NCBI GenBank assembly: GCA_015956445.1
Contig: WIUZ02000014.1
Location: forward strand, 186,001 to 250,000
Source: Thelephora terrestris
Taxonomy: Eukaryota; Basidiomycota; Agaricomycetes; Thelephorales; Thelephoraceae
Reading direction: 5' to 3'
DNA: 64,000 nucleotides
The translations under genes were made by a program, and so were the position numbers. Below are positions 34,327 through 46,261 of this stretch, piece after piece. Under the pieces are notes generated by a model, which was given only the letters and a program-made list of their open reading frames with translations, did not search any database and had not been told where the DNA came from. Each line of letters opens with the position of its first letter. The stretch's first letter is position 1.

Positions 34327-36464
34327 ATGGGTCTTACCAGAGAGGAGTCCAACTTCTTGGAGTCCTCAACGACCTCGCCGTCCACCCGTCCACCTACGCT
34401 CCCCCTGAAGATCAAGAAATCAAGCACGCGAACCAGATCCATCTCCCTAGGCTTACAGGCTAGCTCGCACAATATTTCGGCCGAGCTGACTGGACCACCC
34501 TCTCCGTCTGCATCGATCTCCGACTCTGGTACAAACCTGGCTTCATCTTTGTGGCCCCTCAAGCGGGAACGCTCTTATTCACTCTCTCCTTCGACCTTAT
34601 TGTCGTCCGCTTCGTCAGCACTTGAGCCGAGTCTCGACACGGACGCTGCGGACGGGAGGCGCGTGGATCTTCCTCCGATCAGTCCGTCCCGTAAATCTGG
34701 CCCATCCGACTCGCCTCTGCCATCCTTGATCCCCCGAACACCGAGGCCGTCTCCTCCCTCTGCGTCATCTACGGTTTCGACCTCCCCTACGGTACTGCGG
34801 GAAACGGCCGGTGGAATCAACCCGTTCACGCTCAAGGCCCCGATTGTGAACTGGGAAGAGTTCTGTTTCGGGCCCTTTGACGCACCCTTGGCTCGTAACA
34901 GGCAGAAGAAGGATCAAACCTTTTGGGCTGCGATTCGGGAAGCGGGCGTGCCCATTTACCTCGGAACTCCCGGATTCGATGGTGAGTCCAAGTCTCCACA
35001 TGAGTATGCAATTATGTCGATGAGTTCGCTTTACAGTTTTCGCGCTCTGCCCTTCTGCGCTTGGAACGTACTGTTCTCCCACCGCCCTTTTAACAGCATT
35101 TGCAGATAATGAAGTATTTTATCATGTTTATGCCGCGGGGCAAAAGTTATCACGGGATGATCTGTAGGCATTCCTGGCCGTTATGAAGATGTGACTTACG
35201 AACTGGTCCGCAGGACTCCGTCCAAGTGCGACTATGATGGAGGAGGGGTCCTGCAGCGTGCGGCTGATGTTGTGGTATGCGACTTTTCCTGGGGCCGAAA
35301 CCTGTAACCAACTCCATATCTTATAGCTCGCCGAGTATGGAGCTGCGCTTATGGAGCAGAATCCCGGTCAACACTTTACCTTCATAAATGTCAAACAAGA
35401 TGCGACTTCGGACATGATTGCTCGAAGGGCGCGTAGGCTGGTGCAATCCTTCCAAGACAAAGGCGTCGCGAAGGACAAGGTTATTGTTAGTATCCCTGCC
35501 ACCGAGCAAGGCGTACATGCTACGCGAATACTGGTCAAGGAGGACGGGATATTGGTCAATTTGGCGATGGTGGCGGGGATGTCCCATGCGGCTGTGTGCG
35601 CTGAAGTGGGGGCAACGTGGATCACGTTCCACCTTGATAGGGTTAGTCTTCACACCCGTCGTATCGTGATTTTGTGATTTACCAAGCTTATCCTTCGTGA
35701 TGGTGGCGCAGCTAGAGAAGGTATACGAAGATCGAGGAGAACCTTCGCAAGGCATCAAAGCGATTCAAAACACGATCGCCCTATTCGATATGCACAACAT
35801 CGAGACCAAGGTCATGATCAGTGGTTTTCGTGACGTTCGCAGGGTTCTGGAATTCCCTGGCGCACACGGGTTCTCAGTAACTAAGGAACAGATTGTTGCC
35901 GCCCGACTTCCCACCGCTCGATCCTGTAGTGTTCCCCCTCAGTCCGCTTCATCACTACCAGAAAACGCGATCGCCCAAGCCAAGGAAGAGAAATGGCCAC
36001 CCCGATTCTTCGACACCGTCGAAGCCGGAGGTTCAAACGGGAGCTTCGTCCGATGCTTCTCTTCGAGGTTTCTGACGATTCTGCTATCGACGCAAAGGGA
36101 CCTCTTCTACCACACTTGCCTCGCGATCCGAGACTTCTTGACCCTCGTACGAGACGACGTCGTGAATTACAGGATATTCATGATGCAACTCTCGAATCCG
36201 CACGCTGGGAACTTGACCCTCGCGCGTGAAGGCGTGAAGGGGTTCAAGAGGCTCGTGAACTTGAGGAGGGACTTGAGGAGCGCTGAGGTGGAGTGGAAGA
36301 GGACGATCACCGGGAGGGTCTTGCCGGATGTTGAATGGAGGCCGGCGAAGGTGGACAAGTGCGAAGTTTGGATCACTGCGGACGGGAGGATCGAGGCGCA
36401 GATTCCTCAACGGTGGGATCGCAGGAAGGCGGCGAGCGCGAACGTCTACTCGGACCTCCGATGA
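34327..36464 (+). CDS. transaldolase-like protein with Ser/Pro-rich N-terminal extension; Schiff-base lysine replaced
   Basis: ATG at 34327. The first exon (to about 34980) codes for about 165 residues rich in Ser, Thr and Pro, then FWAAIREAGVPIYLGTPGFDG. Short exons follow (NEVFYHVYAAGQKLSRDDL, about 35110; SKCDYDGGGVLQRAADVV, about 35220), then the barrel core: QHFTFINVKQDATSDMIARR, VAKDKVIVSIPATEQGVHAT, NLAMVAGMSHAAVCAEVGAT, ITFHLDR, and after an intron LEKVYEDRG and VMISGFRDVRRVLEF..GFSV. The order matches class I transaldolases of the pentose phosphate pathway (I-K-I-P-A-T, F-S-x-x-Q, S-P-F-V-G-R, A-S-F-R). Here the catalytic Lys is Ser (VSIPAT) and the phosphate-binding S-F-V-G-R is altered, so sugar transfer looks impossible. 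The frame stays open to 36464, but past about 35920 the reading is uncertain and a frame change or intron is possible. Confidence 0.7.
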
Positions 36465-36634
36465 CCGAACACCCTCTCACTCGGACCCTGGGATCCTAAC
36501 GGTTCGGAATATTACTTGAAGATAATCAAGGTATATTGTAACGTAGTCATTAGCATTAGTAGACACCCGTGTCCATAGGACGTAAACAACAGCATTACCA
36601 CCGCACACAGGCTGACCCCAATGTAAAATGAATC

Positions 36635-38398
36635 CTAACGACGCTTTCCAAGGACCTTGACCAAGGAAGTCTTGATAGTGGTGGCAGCCTTTTCGCATTC
36701 CTTCTTCGTGAAGGCGGTGCTGATCGCCAGGCGAATGCTCGGTCGGGCCTCGGACATTTCGTGGCCCCTGAGCCTCTTCGCCCTAGTAGTCAAAATACCC
36801 TGAGCGAGGACGTCATCCACAACCTCCTGCAGCAACCTCTCCTCGGCGTCGATGTCGAACACCTGCGGGTTCCTGGGGAGGACTGAGGTGGGATTCGAAG
36901 ATTTTGAGGCGGAAGAAGGGACAGCGGTGGGGAGGAGAGATGAAGCGGACGCAGTGCGAACTTGGATGTGGATGATGGGGCTAGCGTGGTGGGAGGGGAT
37001 GGTGATGCAGTCGAGTCTGTCGAGGATCGACCGGAACGTTCGAACGTTCTCCTGTAAGGTGCTCAAGATCGAGGGCGAATCACGAATGATCGAGATGGCT
37101 TCAGTGGCGGCGACAGAAAGAGCGGCAGGTGTCGAGGCAGAGAAAACGAATGCGGTTCCATTGATACGCTAGGGGGAAAAGAGTCAGCGAGAGTGAGAAA
37201 TCTGAGTATTGGTTGGGGATTTTCACCTGATGCTTGACGACGACGGAAGACCCGGCACAGAAACCACCGGCAGCGCAAAGGCTGGTCGCGACGGAACCGA
37301 TCAACATGTCAACCTCGGAGGCGGGGACATTGTAAAGTTCGGTGAGACCACGGCCGGTTCGTCCGACGGTTCCGAATGAGAATGTCTCGTCGAGGATGAG
37401 ACGGTATTTATACTTGTGCTTGAGTTCGATCTGCGTGTGATACAAGTTGGACGCATCAGCGAGTCATGGCAACAAGGTAAATCGTACCAATTTCGGGAGA
37501 TCGGCCATGGAGCCGTCTCGTTCGAAAATACCCTCGGTGATGATGAATCGACGTGTCAACGGCGCCCTGCGCTTCCTGCTCTCCTTGTGGATGCTTTCCA
37601 AGACCTCCTCAAGGCTCTTCATATCGTTGTGGTCAAACCAGCGGATGGTGCTGCGGGAGATCTGGAGGCCCTTCTGGATCGAGAAGTTGATGTTTCTGTC
37701 GGCGACGATGATGTCCCCACGTTTGGCGAAGGCCGGGATGACAGAAGAGACCGTAGCGAACGCCTGAGAGTAGAGAATAGAGTCTTCGGTCCCGAGGAAA
37801 TCCGCGATGCTCTTTTCGAGCTCGGTGTGAACGTCGATAGTGCCGTAGAACCCTGCAGGACCGCAACTTCCGAGACCGTATTTCCTTAGGGCTTCAGTCG
37901 CCTTTTGCTTGATGTGTTCGTTGCCAGCGAGGCCGGTGAAGTTGAAGCTGGCAAGGTTCATGACTGTCTTGCCGGAGCCGAGGAGTTTGGGTTTGGGGCC
38001 GGTTGGACCAGCGATGATAGGAAGCGAAGCCAAGTCCAGACTCTCTCGCTCGGTGAGGGGTTGTTCGAGTGGTTCCGGGGTCCATTCGTCAACAAGTTCA
38101 TCGATTTCCTGGTCATGCCGTGTCAGTCAGGGTGTGAGCCAAACCGGAAGAGACAGCGTAAACGCACCCTTTCCGAGAATTGAATGAAGTGTTTTCCAGA
38201 GCCGTCCGCCCTAGTTCTCGACTGGAGCAGGGTACGAATGACAAAAATCAAGAGGATGACCTCCAGCAACGTCCTGCCAGGGTCGTTCTGATGTGACGAC
38301 TTGACGTATCGTGCGAGTACCTGGGAGCCTGGGATTTTGTAGAACCCCGTCTCCAGGTTTTCGAGCGAGTAAGAGAGGTAGTCCAAGGTCGCATTCAT
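36635..38398 (-). CDS. LCB1: serine palmitoyltransferase subunit 1
   Basis: The ATG at 38398 opens an N-terminus with one membrane helix ([16 protein letters not shown], about 38260). Then come the fold-type I aminotransferase blocks: [20 protein letters not shown] (about 37970), [19 protein letters not shown] (about 37880), [92 protein letters not shown] (about 37390) and [18 protein letters not shown]. The last motif holds no PLP-binding lysine, as is normal for LCB1, whose partner LCB2 carries it. Exons after that code for [16 protein letters not shown] and the C-terminal domain to 36635. About four introns. The enzyme condenses serine with palmitoyl-CoA at the ER, the first step of sphingolipid synthesis. 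All landmarks are present; it looks whole. Confidence 0.93.
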
Positions 38399-38585
38399 CG
38401 TTATTTATGACCCTTCGTCAGTTGAGCTGCGCAGTGCGGTTGGACGGCGTTCCGTATCCGTATGTAATCCGTTCTCGCGCGGGAAGTAAGGAGTTGGCGG
38501 GAGTTACCGAGCTGTTCCTGTTGAGCGTTAACGCCGACAAATATAGAGTGGCCTCATCCTCTACCGCTCCTCGTCATCGTCCACG
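38399..38585. promoter_or_regulatory. short bidirectional promoter of LCB1 and the coiled-coil protein gene
   Basis: Only 187 bp separate the two divergent start codons (38398 minus, 38586 plus). There is no clear TATA box on either side, which suits a shared housekeeping-type promoter. The inference is from geometry only. Confidence 0.55.
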
Positions 38586-40928
38586 ATGATGACCGCGACG
38601 GACTCGGTCTCGTCTAGGGACGGCGGCATCAAACAACAACGCAGGCAGACCGTCTCCACTTATTTACCCCCAACACCCCTTGATCTCGTCCGTGTCAAAG
38701 GCTTGGCCCTTCAGATCATTTCGCATAGATATCGATTTACTGATTATTATATTTTTCTTTAGCCGCAACCTGGTGATGCAAGGTACTTGCGCCAACGCCG
38801 ACGATCTCCATCCCCATTAAGAAATTCACACACACCCAGGAGCGAAGATGGTTCAGATCAAGAGGACCACGACGACGCTCACGAGTCTTGGGGAGAGCGC
38901 CCGCAGTCTCCAGCGTCATCTGTCACAAAATTCGCCGCCCACTTCGCGCAACGTGTCGGGTCGTTCATGAACTCCAGTCCCGCCGTTGGCTCCGTCTCCT
39001 CTCTACCATCTGAAGCCGAAATCGAGGCCGAGGCGGAACGCGAGCGGGAGCGAGGAAGGAGAGAAGCCGAGAGGATCCTCGCTATGGAACGCATGAAAGC
39101 CGCCGATGACCGCATGACGGTAGAACAACGCGTTTTGGCGATGTTGCAAAGCGACCAAGCGCGAACTGCTCCCATTCCAATTCCTTCTCATCCGCAGCAA
39201 CCTACGACCCCTTCCCCCTCGACGTCCCAGAAAGAAGCTTCTGGCTGGTGGACGGCTGCGAGGAACAAGCTTACGCCCACCAAGGACCCACTCACACCTG
39301 CTCAGCAGATCATTCAGGACGCAAAGTACCGCGAAAAAGAGAAGGAGAAGGAACGAAAGGCTCAGAAAAAGGATAGGCGTAATAAGAGTAAGGATAGTGA
39401 GAAGGATTGGCCGGCCTCGCCGGAGAGGAAGTACTCTGATCCCACCTACATGAAGCTCAACGTACCGCAAACACCGGTCACCGTTCAGCAGGTTCAACAG
39501 CGGTCGTCGTCTTCATCCCCCGCGCCTTTGCGACACAGTACCCCTCCCAGCCTTGCTGCTTCACCCCTTCGCGGGGCAGACAGCAAAGACTCCTCTCCAT
39601 TATACGCCCAGTTTTCCTCTGACGGCGATCTTGATGTCCATTCGACTCTCCTAACCGTCGCACGACGATTCGAGAAGTTGGAGAAGTGGACCGTTAGCCA
39701 CGTCCGTGCGTTAGAGGAGCGCATGGACGACGTCGAGAGGTGGCTCGTCGACAAGGAAAAGGAAAAGGAACCCCAAAGTCAGCAACGAGGCCGGCAGTCT
39801 TCTGGCTCCCTGGACGTCACCCAGGACATCTCTGATATCAGGGAGGAAATGACTGAGCTTCAAGGTCGAATGTCCGAGATCGGTCGGGAAATGGCTAAGC
39901 TGGCTACCTCACCTTCTCACTTGAGCAATGCGCCCTCAAGGAGCCACGTCATCCATAAGTCCTCGTTTTCCGAGATTGCAGTCCGTTCAATGACTACTTC
40001 CCCTACACACTCATACCCTACGGCCAGCGGACAAGAGCCAACCAGTCCGCCCAGCATCGCTCCGCTGGTGCCCACCAGCACCGGTTCTAGGACACGGTTA
40101 CCATATCCTACCGGTGATTACGCAACTCCCCCCGATACCGTTATCTTGGCTCAGGGCCACTTCTCGTCTCCGCCAAATTCCCCACCTTCTTCCACTCTCT
40201 CAAATTCTGTCACGAAGCAGCTCTCCGGCTTACCCACGGGCCTCGATACCCCCGTTTCGAACGTCTCCGGCCTCCCTGGACATACCTCTCCTCTCAGTGG
40301 GCTCAGCCCACAGCCAAAGGTTACCCCTTCGCCTAGTCTCCCCCCACCTAAGAAGAATGAATACCGGCACTCGAGTGTCAGCCCCACGCCCCGTAAACGA
40401 TATACGGTTGCCCTTGGCGGGCCGATCGTGGACCCAGATCGTCTTAGAAACTCTCCATCCCCCATCGAGCAGCCCAGCTCTAGCGCGATGCTCTACTCGT
40501 CGGCGACGGATGAGGAGAGTGATGACTTCCAGGAAGAAACGGTTGGAAAATCTTCCGGACGGAGAGTCAATATGAGTAGCCTCGACGACGGGGATTCCAT
40601 AAGACCCGTCTCCAAGGAGGTTTCCAAGGAACCGGCCAGGGTAGGCAGGCCACGACCACAGTCCACTTACGGACAACCTACAGCGCCATTGATGCCGAGG
40701 GTGAGGTCGAGGTCGACAGCTGGGACGGGTTTGGGGATGAATGGAGATTTGAACGGAAGCAACACGAGCTTAAACAAATTTGTGGATCCGCTCGTTGTGA
40801 GGAAGCAGGAGAAAGAGAAGCAGTCGCAACAGAAGGCAGAGCTCACCAAACCGATGGCCGTCAGGGCAGGTGGAAGGAAGAAGGCGGTGAAGGATCTGGC
40901 TGCGTTCTTCGATGGAGGGGAGAAGTGA
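38586..40928 (+). CDS. large disordered coiled-coil protein, function unknown
   Basis: Two adjacent ATGs stand at 38586 and 38589. Exon 1 (38586-38693, ending PTPLDLVR) is joined by a 69-bp GT-AG intron (38694-38762) to a single exon of 2,166 bp, in phase, giving about 757 residues. The protein is mostly low-complexity Ser/Pro/Arg sequence. It has a charged helical part (EIEAEAERERERGRREAERI, about 39020-39130), a GWWTAARNKLTPTKDPLTPA segment (about 39240), a Lys/Glu-rich helix (about 39330-39410), a likely coiled coil (RFEKLEKWTVSHVRALEERM and following, about 39670-39760, and REEMTELQGRMSEIGREMAK, about 39840-39900), and a basic C-terminus ending in KAVKDLAAFFDGGEK. No catalytic domain is visible. 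A cytoskeletal or scaffold role would fit but is a guess. Confidence 0.8.
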
Positions 40929-43612
40929 AGGTGGTCGTTGTGGTCCTTTCTTTCATCATTTTCTTGCGGACTTCACAATTCACGCATTAATGTTCTTGTT
41001 TTTCCGCTCAAGGTTTTCACGATTTTTACGTCGTTTGTTTCCATCCCTGTTGGTCGTGTCATGTTGTATTGTTGCTGCGCTATCCCATTGAGGCCTCAGA
41101 ATCCTGCGGAGATTTCTCGGAAGGTGGAACGCGCCAACGTCTCCAATCATATTGCGACTGTCATTGTGGTTGCAGTGTGAATGCTGTATTCTTCTGTCGG
41201 GCGAGGATCCGACAGAGCGTACGAGTTCCAGCAGCTCCTGTGCATACGAATACATGGTGTGTAACCCACGCACAATTAACCGATGGGAAATGAAGCACCT
41301 CTAGATCCGTGCTATTCGGTGCCTAATTGGGTATCCTCAAATGAACAATCAAGGGTTCCGGTGGAAGGAGCTCCTAACTCAACGTTTGAATAAATGCGTG
41401 GCGTCAGCTACTCAGGGGTTTCTTGCCGCGGTCGGGAGTTCTTGACTTAATTCTCTTCGGTTGTTCATCGCATGCGGCCCTACGGGTCTCCTAGGCCTTC
41501 CCCGCGGATATAAGTTAGTGCCCCTGTGCTCGGAGTCCAGCACTTATCGGTCGACGCGGTACCGGTATATCCTCTCAATATGCGCACGGAAAGATGATCT
41601 TGCAAAGCGTATTGGAGAGAACGCTCAATGAATGATTTCGGTGCGCCTCGCTCTGCCCCCGAGTTCGAATATTTAAATGATCGTTCTCGTAGAAAGAGTG
41701 TATCCAGACGCGAGAGGGTATTTTGCGCCGGGCCATTGTGAACGTGTCAACATCACCACCCCTCGACTGGACGTTCTAAGGCTGTTCTTCCCGTCCATGA
41801 CAGCAAGTGGGTTCGGGACCATTGAACCGCGGACCACATGCCGGTGTAGACCCCCACTGCATGTGCAGATTTTTGTTGGCGTACGCCGACGACAGGCTGA
41901 GGGCGCGGATTTGGGCGAGGAGTCCTAGTCATGGACGATCGGGTCAATCATATTGAGCTTGATCAACTGGGCCATACATAAGTAAGCGCTACGAATGTCC
42001 CGACCACCGCATCATACCCCCTTTTTGTTCCAGCGCCCCTGGTCAAAGGCACCCTTTATCCGACCGGGTTTCGCTGGCCCTCCAATCTTGGGGGCGCTTT
42101 CACTCGTCTGGGTCCGTGACTCTGGCTCGAGAGGTCGAGGTACGGTTGTACAGCAGTTACAAGCTTACATTCTCTCCAAAATGGTGTTATGACTTTGCAC
42201 CCGTGCCCCTGAGAAACCGAGTCGGGCGAGTTAGATTGATAATGCATCCCAGGTCACTCCTCTCAAAGTCACTGCCTACATTCGGCGGAATTGCTCATGG
42301 GCCTAGTATTTCGCGGAACCGACGGGCGGAAGAAACGACATTGCAGGAAGAGGGGGGCTATGTAACCCTGCAAAATGTCGGCGGCGACGATTCCCATCGT
42401 CCGTTTTCCTCGCGATCTGTTGCGTACGTCTTACGTGTGTGAGTACGGAGGCGAGGAGCCAGGGCTGCATGTAAGTTCCCCAATCCATCTATCCCTTTCC
42501 TGATGGACTCCGAGGTCTGATATGATTAGCCGAGTGTCTTGCCGCCTTGGCAAATCGGAAGTTCCTCGACGGTGGTCGTGATAAAGGAATTTATGGTGAG
42601 CTGCCTCCAAATCTCAACAATCCGCCGAAATTACATGAAGGCCGTATTGCTGGCCACTTGCTGTGATGCGGCTGGCGCAACCCAGGGTATCACGCGTGGA
42701 TTCGTGACACGGCCGCAGCCTTGCCGATAAGACCACAGGACATCTCGGCAAAAGTCCTCTACAGAAACATTTTTCTCATTTACATTTCAAGGGTTGCGTA
42801 GGCCCCGATTTTCAACACAGGTTAGTACGCTCCGATCACGCGAAACTTTGTTCCAACAGCTCATAATTGCTTGTGCCTGCACGATGGGCTCACCCAGCTT
42901 GCTGGTGGCGAAACGGGCTCGCTGTCGGTTTCCGACTGTGTCTAGTCCTGTATCAAATTACCGGCCTGTGGGTTGCCTTTGAATGAGGGAGCCTGCGTTG
43001 GTAGGAGGCCCGCAACAGGTGTTGCTTGTTACTTAGGCCAAGACGCCCGAAACCGTAAAGAATACGAAATGACAAGGTACATGTAGTTTCAAGTTCTCAA
43101 ACGCTCCAGACTTCCGAGGTCTTTGATTAAGTTCGATAGAGCAACCTCGCAAGGGCCTCGGGAGTACCTCGAGCATTCCCAGGAGATGTATACATCAGGG
43201 GAGGAGCGCTACGCAAGTTCGGAGTGGACATCGTTGGTAATGTCCTTCGCGCTAATAATAGCCAGCTGGGGGGGCTTTGGTGGTTTCCATTGATTCCACG
43301 ATTCGGTCTCAAACAGACACCAGTTTGAGCATTGCCCCCGAAGGTTGATGAGACATCTTACAGGCGGAATCCTCTCAGAGCCTCAAGAAAGGAATTATTA
43401 TTTTTTAACTTGGAAAATCATATTTTCGCCAATACTGATTGCATCCACTCGCAAACCAGGCGGCCGCGCAACACACTGAATCTTGTCCACATTTATATGT
43501 CACCGAGCGCAGGAGGTGAGCGTCAATGCCCGGATTCTCTCCTTCTAGTGTTCTCTCAGGACATGCGGAGTTCGCCATCTACCTACGCAGGTCTGTCGGT
43601 TGAGGAGACCTA
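40929..43612. other. 2.7-kb gene-poor stretch
   Basis: Many 60-110 codon frames occur on both strands, none with family resemblance, signal peptide or convincing splice pattern. I searched for tRNA-like T-loop sequence, long repeats and transposon ends without success. The start is the 3' UTR of the coiled-coil gene and the end is the upstream region of the decayed membrane protein gene. It may hold old, unrecognisable mobile DNA. Confidence 0.5.
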
Positions 43613-45464
43613 ATGTCAGAGACATCTCATCCTTCGTTTATGACTGTAGTGGCCCTTATCCTTCAATTTGTGATACACCCCCAATGCGTGCTTGCTGTCA
43701 ATCTCGGGGCATGCTGCGGTAAACTGCAGGGCCCGCCGCCGCCGAATATCACAGACCTTCCTCCTGGTCCCGGGCCCCCTCCACTGAATGTCTCGTATGA
43801 ACAGTGCCTCATGGTGTGTGGAGCTGGGATGGGCGACGTTAACTGGCAAGATTTCTCGCAAAATTTCGGCGCGTGGTTCCTGCCATGGATCTCTCTAATG
43901 TTCCAGATCCCCTTCGGTGCAGAGCGTAAGCCTCAGCTCCTTACCTTTGCATTTTGTCTTACAAAGGCATGTTTCGGCGAACAGAGCCATTGGATGATGC
44001 CCTCTCCTTCTTCATCACCATGGGTACACCCGCTCTTGCCGCGTACTCCCTCCAAATCACACACCTCAACAAGTATTGGATCCACAGAGAGTTCCTGGAT
44101 GTCAAGTATGCGAACTCCAAACTCATTCCGACCGCACTCGCGGCTTTTCACCACATCCCCGTAAGGATAGAACACCAACCTCCGTTTCTCCACTCTTTAA
44201 TTGTGCTCCCCGAAAACGATGCGTTCTGGTCTCACCTCGCGGCCGCGAACAAAACTCGCCGATGGTCTGTCCCGCTCGTCATGAGCTACATCCTGGTCAT
44301 CTTCTCGGTGATCCTGACCACGATAGGTCCACTCACCTCACCCCCCGGGTCCACCGGATATAGCATCGCTGCTGTCTGGACCTTCCTTCTCCCGCTCGTC
44401 ATCGGTTGGCTGCACGTTGGGTGCGAACCCGAGCCTAGTCATCTCAGGAAATCCCTGGAGGCCGCCAACCAGAAGTCGTGGGTCTCCACCGGATGTAGGG
44501 ATCATCCTACGCCGACGAATATCATGGCCATCGAATTCGCGAAGGCTGACGCCGTCGCAAGTAGGATGAGCTCAAGCCGGTGCCGGTGTTCAATTATGCG
44601 CGAGCCTTCTCCACCCCTATGGTTGCGGAAGTGGTCCTGGGGTTGATGAAGAATGCCGCCGAAAACGCGAAACAGAAGTTACCGGTCGGCAGTTCTGTGG
44701 GTGGGGGGATCCCAGGGTGGGTGGAGAGTGATAATGGCCAGATATACCCCGGGAATCGGGCTGGGACCACCGCCGAAGTTATCGATTATTGTACGAGGTC
44801 CTACAACAGCCGGAACGGAACCGGGATTCTATCACCCCCCTTGATATCCAGTCTATCGAGATGACCGACGCCACTTATCCTCCCCACGGCTATGGTCTGA
44901 TCACCCCCTCCAGGTGGGCACCAGGAATCTGGAGACGGGTCTTTATCGCATCCACTCTTGCTCTTGGGTTGCAGTGGGGGACCGCTGGCGCCGCGGTTTT
45001 TATCCATTATAAATCGCCCCCAGTGGGTTTGGGATGCCGCTCACTCTCGTTCCTGCTGTACGCCATGACCGGAACTCTGTCGTTTTTTCCTCTTTTTGGC
45101 ATCGAGTATCCTCGCTCACATGTCTCGGCCCCCGCAAGGACGGATGCCTACTCAGTCGCGGTCACGTACCTGCTGGACTGCCGGGGCGAACGTTTGCAGA
45201 TGGCTAGGGAAATTTACGGCGATCGCCTCGGCGGTCGGAATCATGCTGATATGTTTCTTCATCGTCACCGGTGCATTCGACAGCTGTTTTTGTAATTCTA
45301 CTACTTTTGACAGGGGAAGGCAATTGATCATTATAGATGGGATGAACGCTGTACCAAATCCTAGCCTCTTGTTTTGGATTGGGGGGTTAGTCGTGGCGTT
45401 TCTCACTTCGATCTTGTTTGGTTTCTCGATGTACATGGGTCTGCCTCCCCGACGATATGAGTAG
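43613..45464 (+). pseudogene. decayed paralogue of the 26.5-kb multi-pass membrane protein
   Basis: The ATG at 43613 begins a signal-anchor sequence (FMTVVALILQFVIHPQCVLA) unlike that of the paralogue. From SYEQCLMVCGAGMGDVNWQD on (about 43795), the sequence follows the gene at 26552-28352 closely: LPWISLMFQIPFGAE, an intron, LDDALSFFITMGTPALAAYS, HFNK-type loop, AAVWTFLLPLVIGWLHVG, FNYARAF, GLITPSRWAPGIWRRV and a C-terminal Cys pair with FGFSMYMGLPPRRYE. The reading frame changes three times: near 44560, between about 44790 and 44820, and near 45095. No intron fits these places, so the gene looks broken although its sequence is still close to the intact copy. Sequencing errors could mimic this, but three in one gene is unlikely. 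Confidence 0.75.
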
Positions 45465-46261
45465 GTGCTTGCGTGTTCCACGTAATATATAGGGTCGTTT
45501 GAAATTTATATATAAAATCTTTGGAGGGGTCTATAGTACGATCGCCTCTCGTCGTTTACATTGTCACTCTTGCCGTAAGCTCGTCATAATTTTACAGGTA
45601 ATCAGAGCATATACAGTAGAAATCGTGGTCCCGTTTCCACGAAAATCCAATGTACCGCGATCTTTCACAGAAACCGACTCCCAGGGTCAGTGTTGAAATC
45701 TAAATCCGCGCGACCACCTTCTCGGCCCACGCATCAACAAGGCTGCAAAGACTTGAGGGAATGGCGTGGTGGGAAAAATACACAACCGGGGGGAAGCCCT
45801 GTAAAGGGCACGTTGAACGTTTGCGAAGGAGTTCCAGATGATGCTATCAAATATTCTGGCGCGTCCTGGTGGGGGCGTGGTAATGACTTAGGCATTTCTT
45901 TCGTTTGGGGGCGTCGTCAATGATGTCGACATTAGTCGAAGAATGGAGAGGTCGATTTCAGCCAGGGTTCACTACTTATACCACACATTAAACTTACTGT
46001 GAGCTAAAATAGCGCTCCAGCGTGATGAGGAGATGCTCGTCAAAATTTTTGGCCATTGGTTAGGTTTCTTACCCTCACGTTTCCTTCGCATACGAACTGA
46101 CCAAGTGGACGACACATCCATTTTATTTGAATAACGTAACATCTCGATGTGCTGACATAAGAGACGTCCAAGCCGCGCGGAGATGAGTGGGTCGGTACCG
46201 GTGGGAACATTGGCACAGTGGCTTGGTCACACCCAATCCATATCCCAAGCCGACGACCACA
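45465..46261. other. intergenic stretch before the F-box gene
   Basis: The only frames are under 80 codons, apart from one antisense frame over the F-box gene's start. The segment is AT-richer than its neighbours at 45480-45540 (TATATAAAATC), possibly the 3' end signal of the decayed gene. Nothing else was seen. Confidence 0.45.

Noticed and set aside
41677-42442. Several 60-108 codon frames in the gene-poor stretch
   Set aside because: They lie on both strands, have no common splice pattern and resemble nothing I know.
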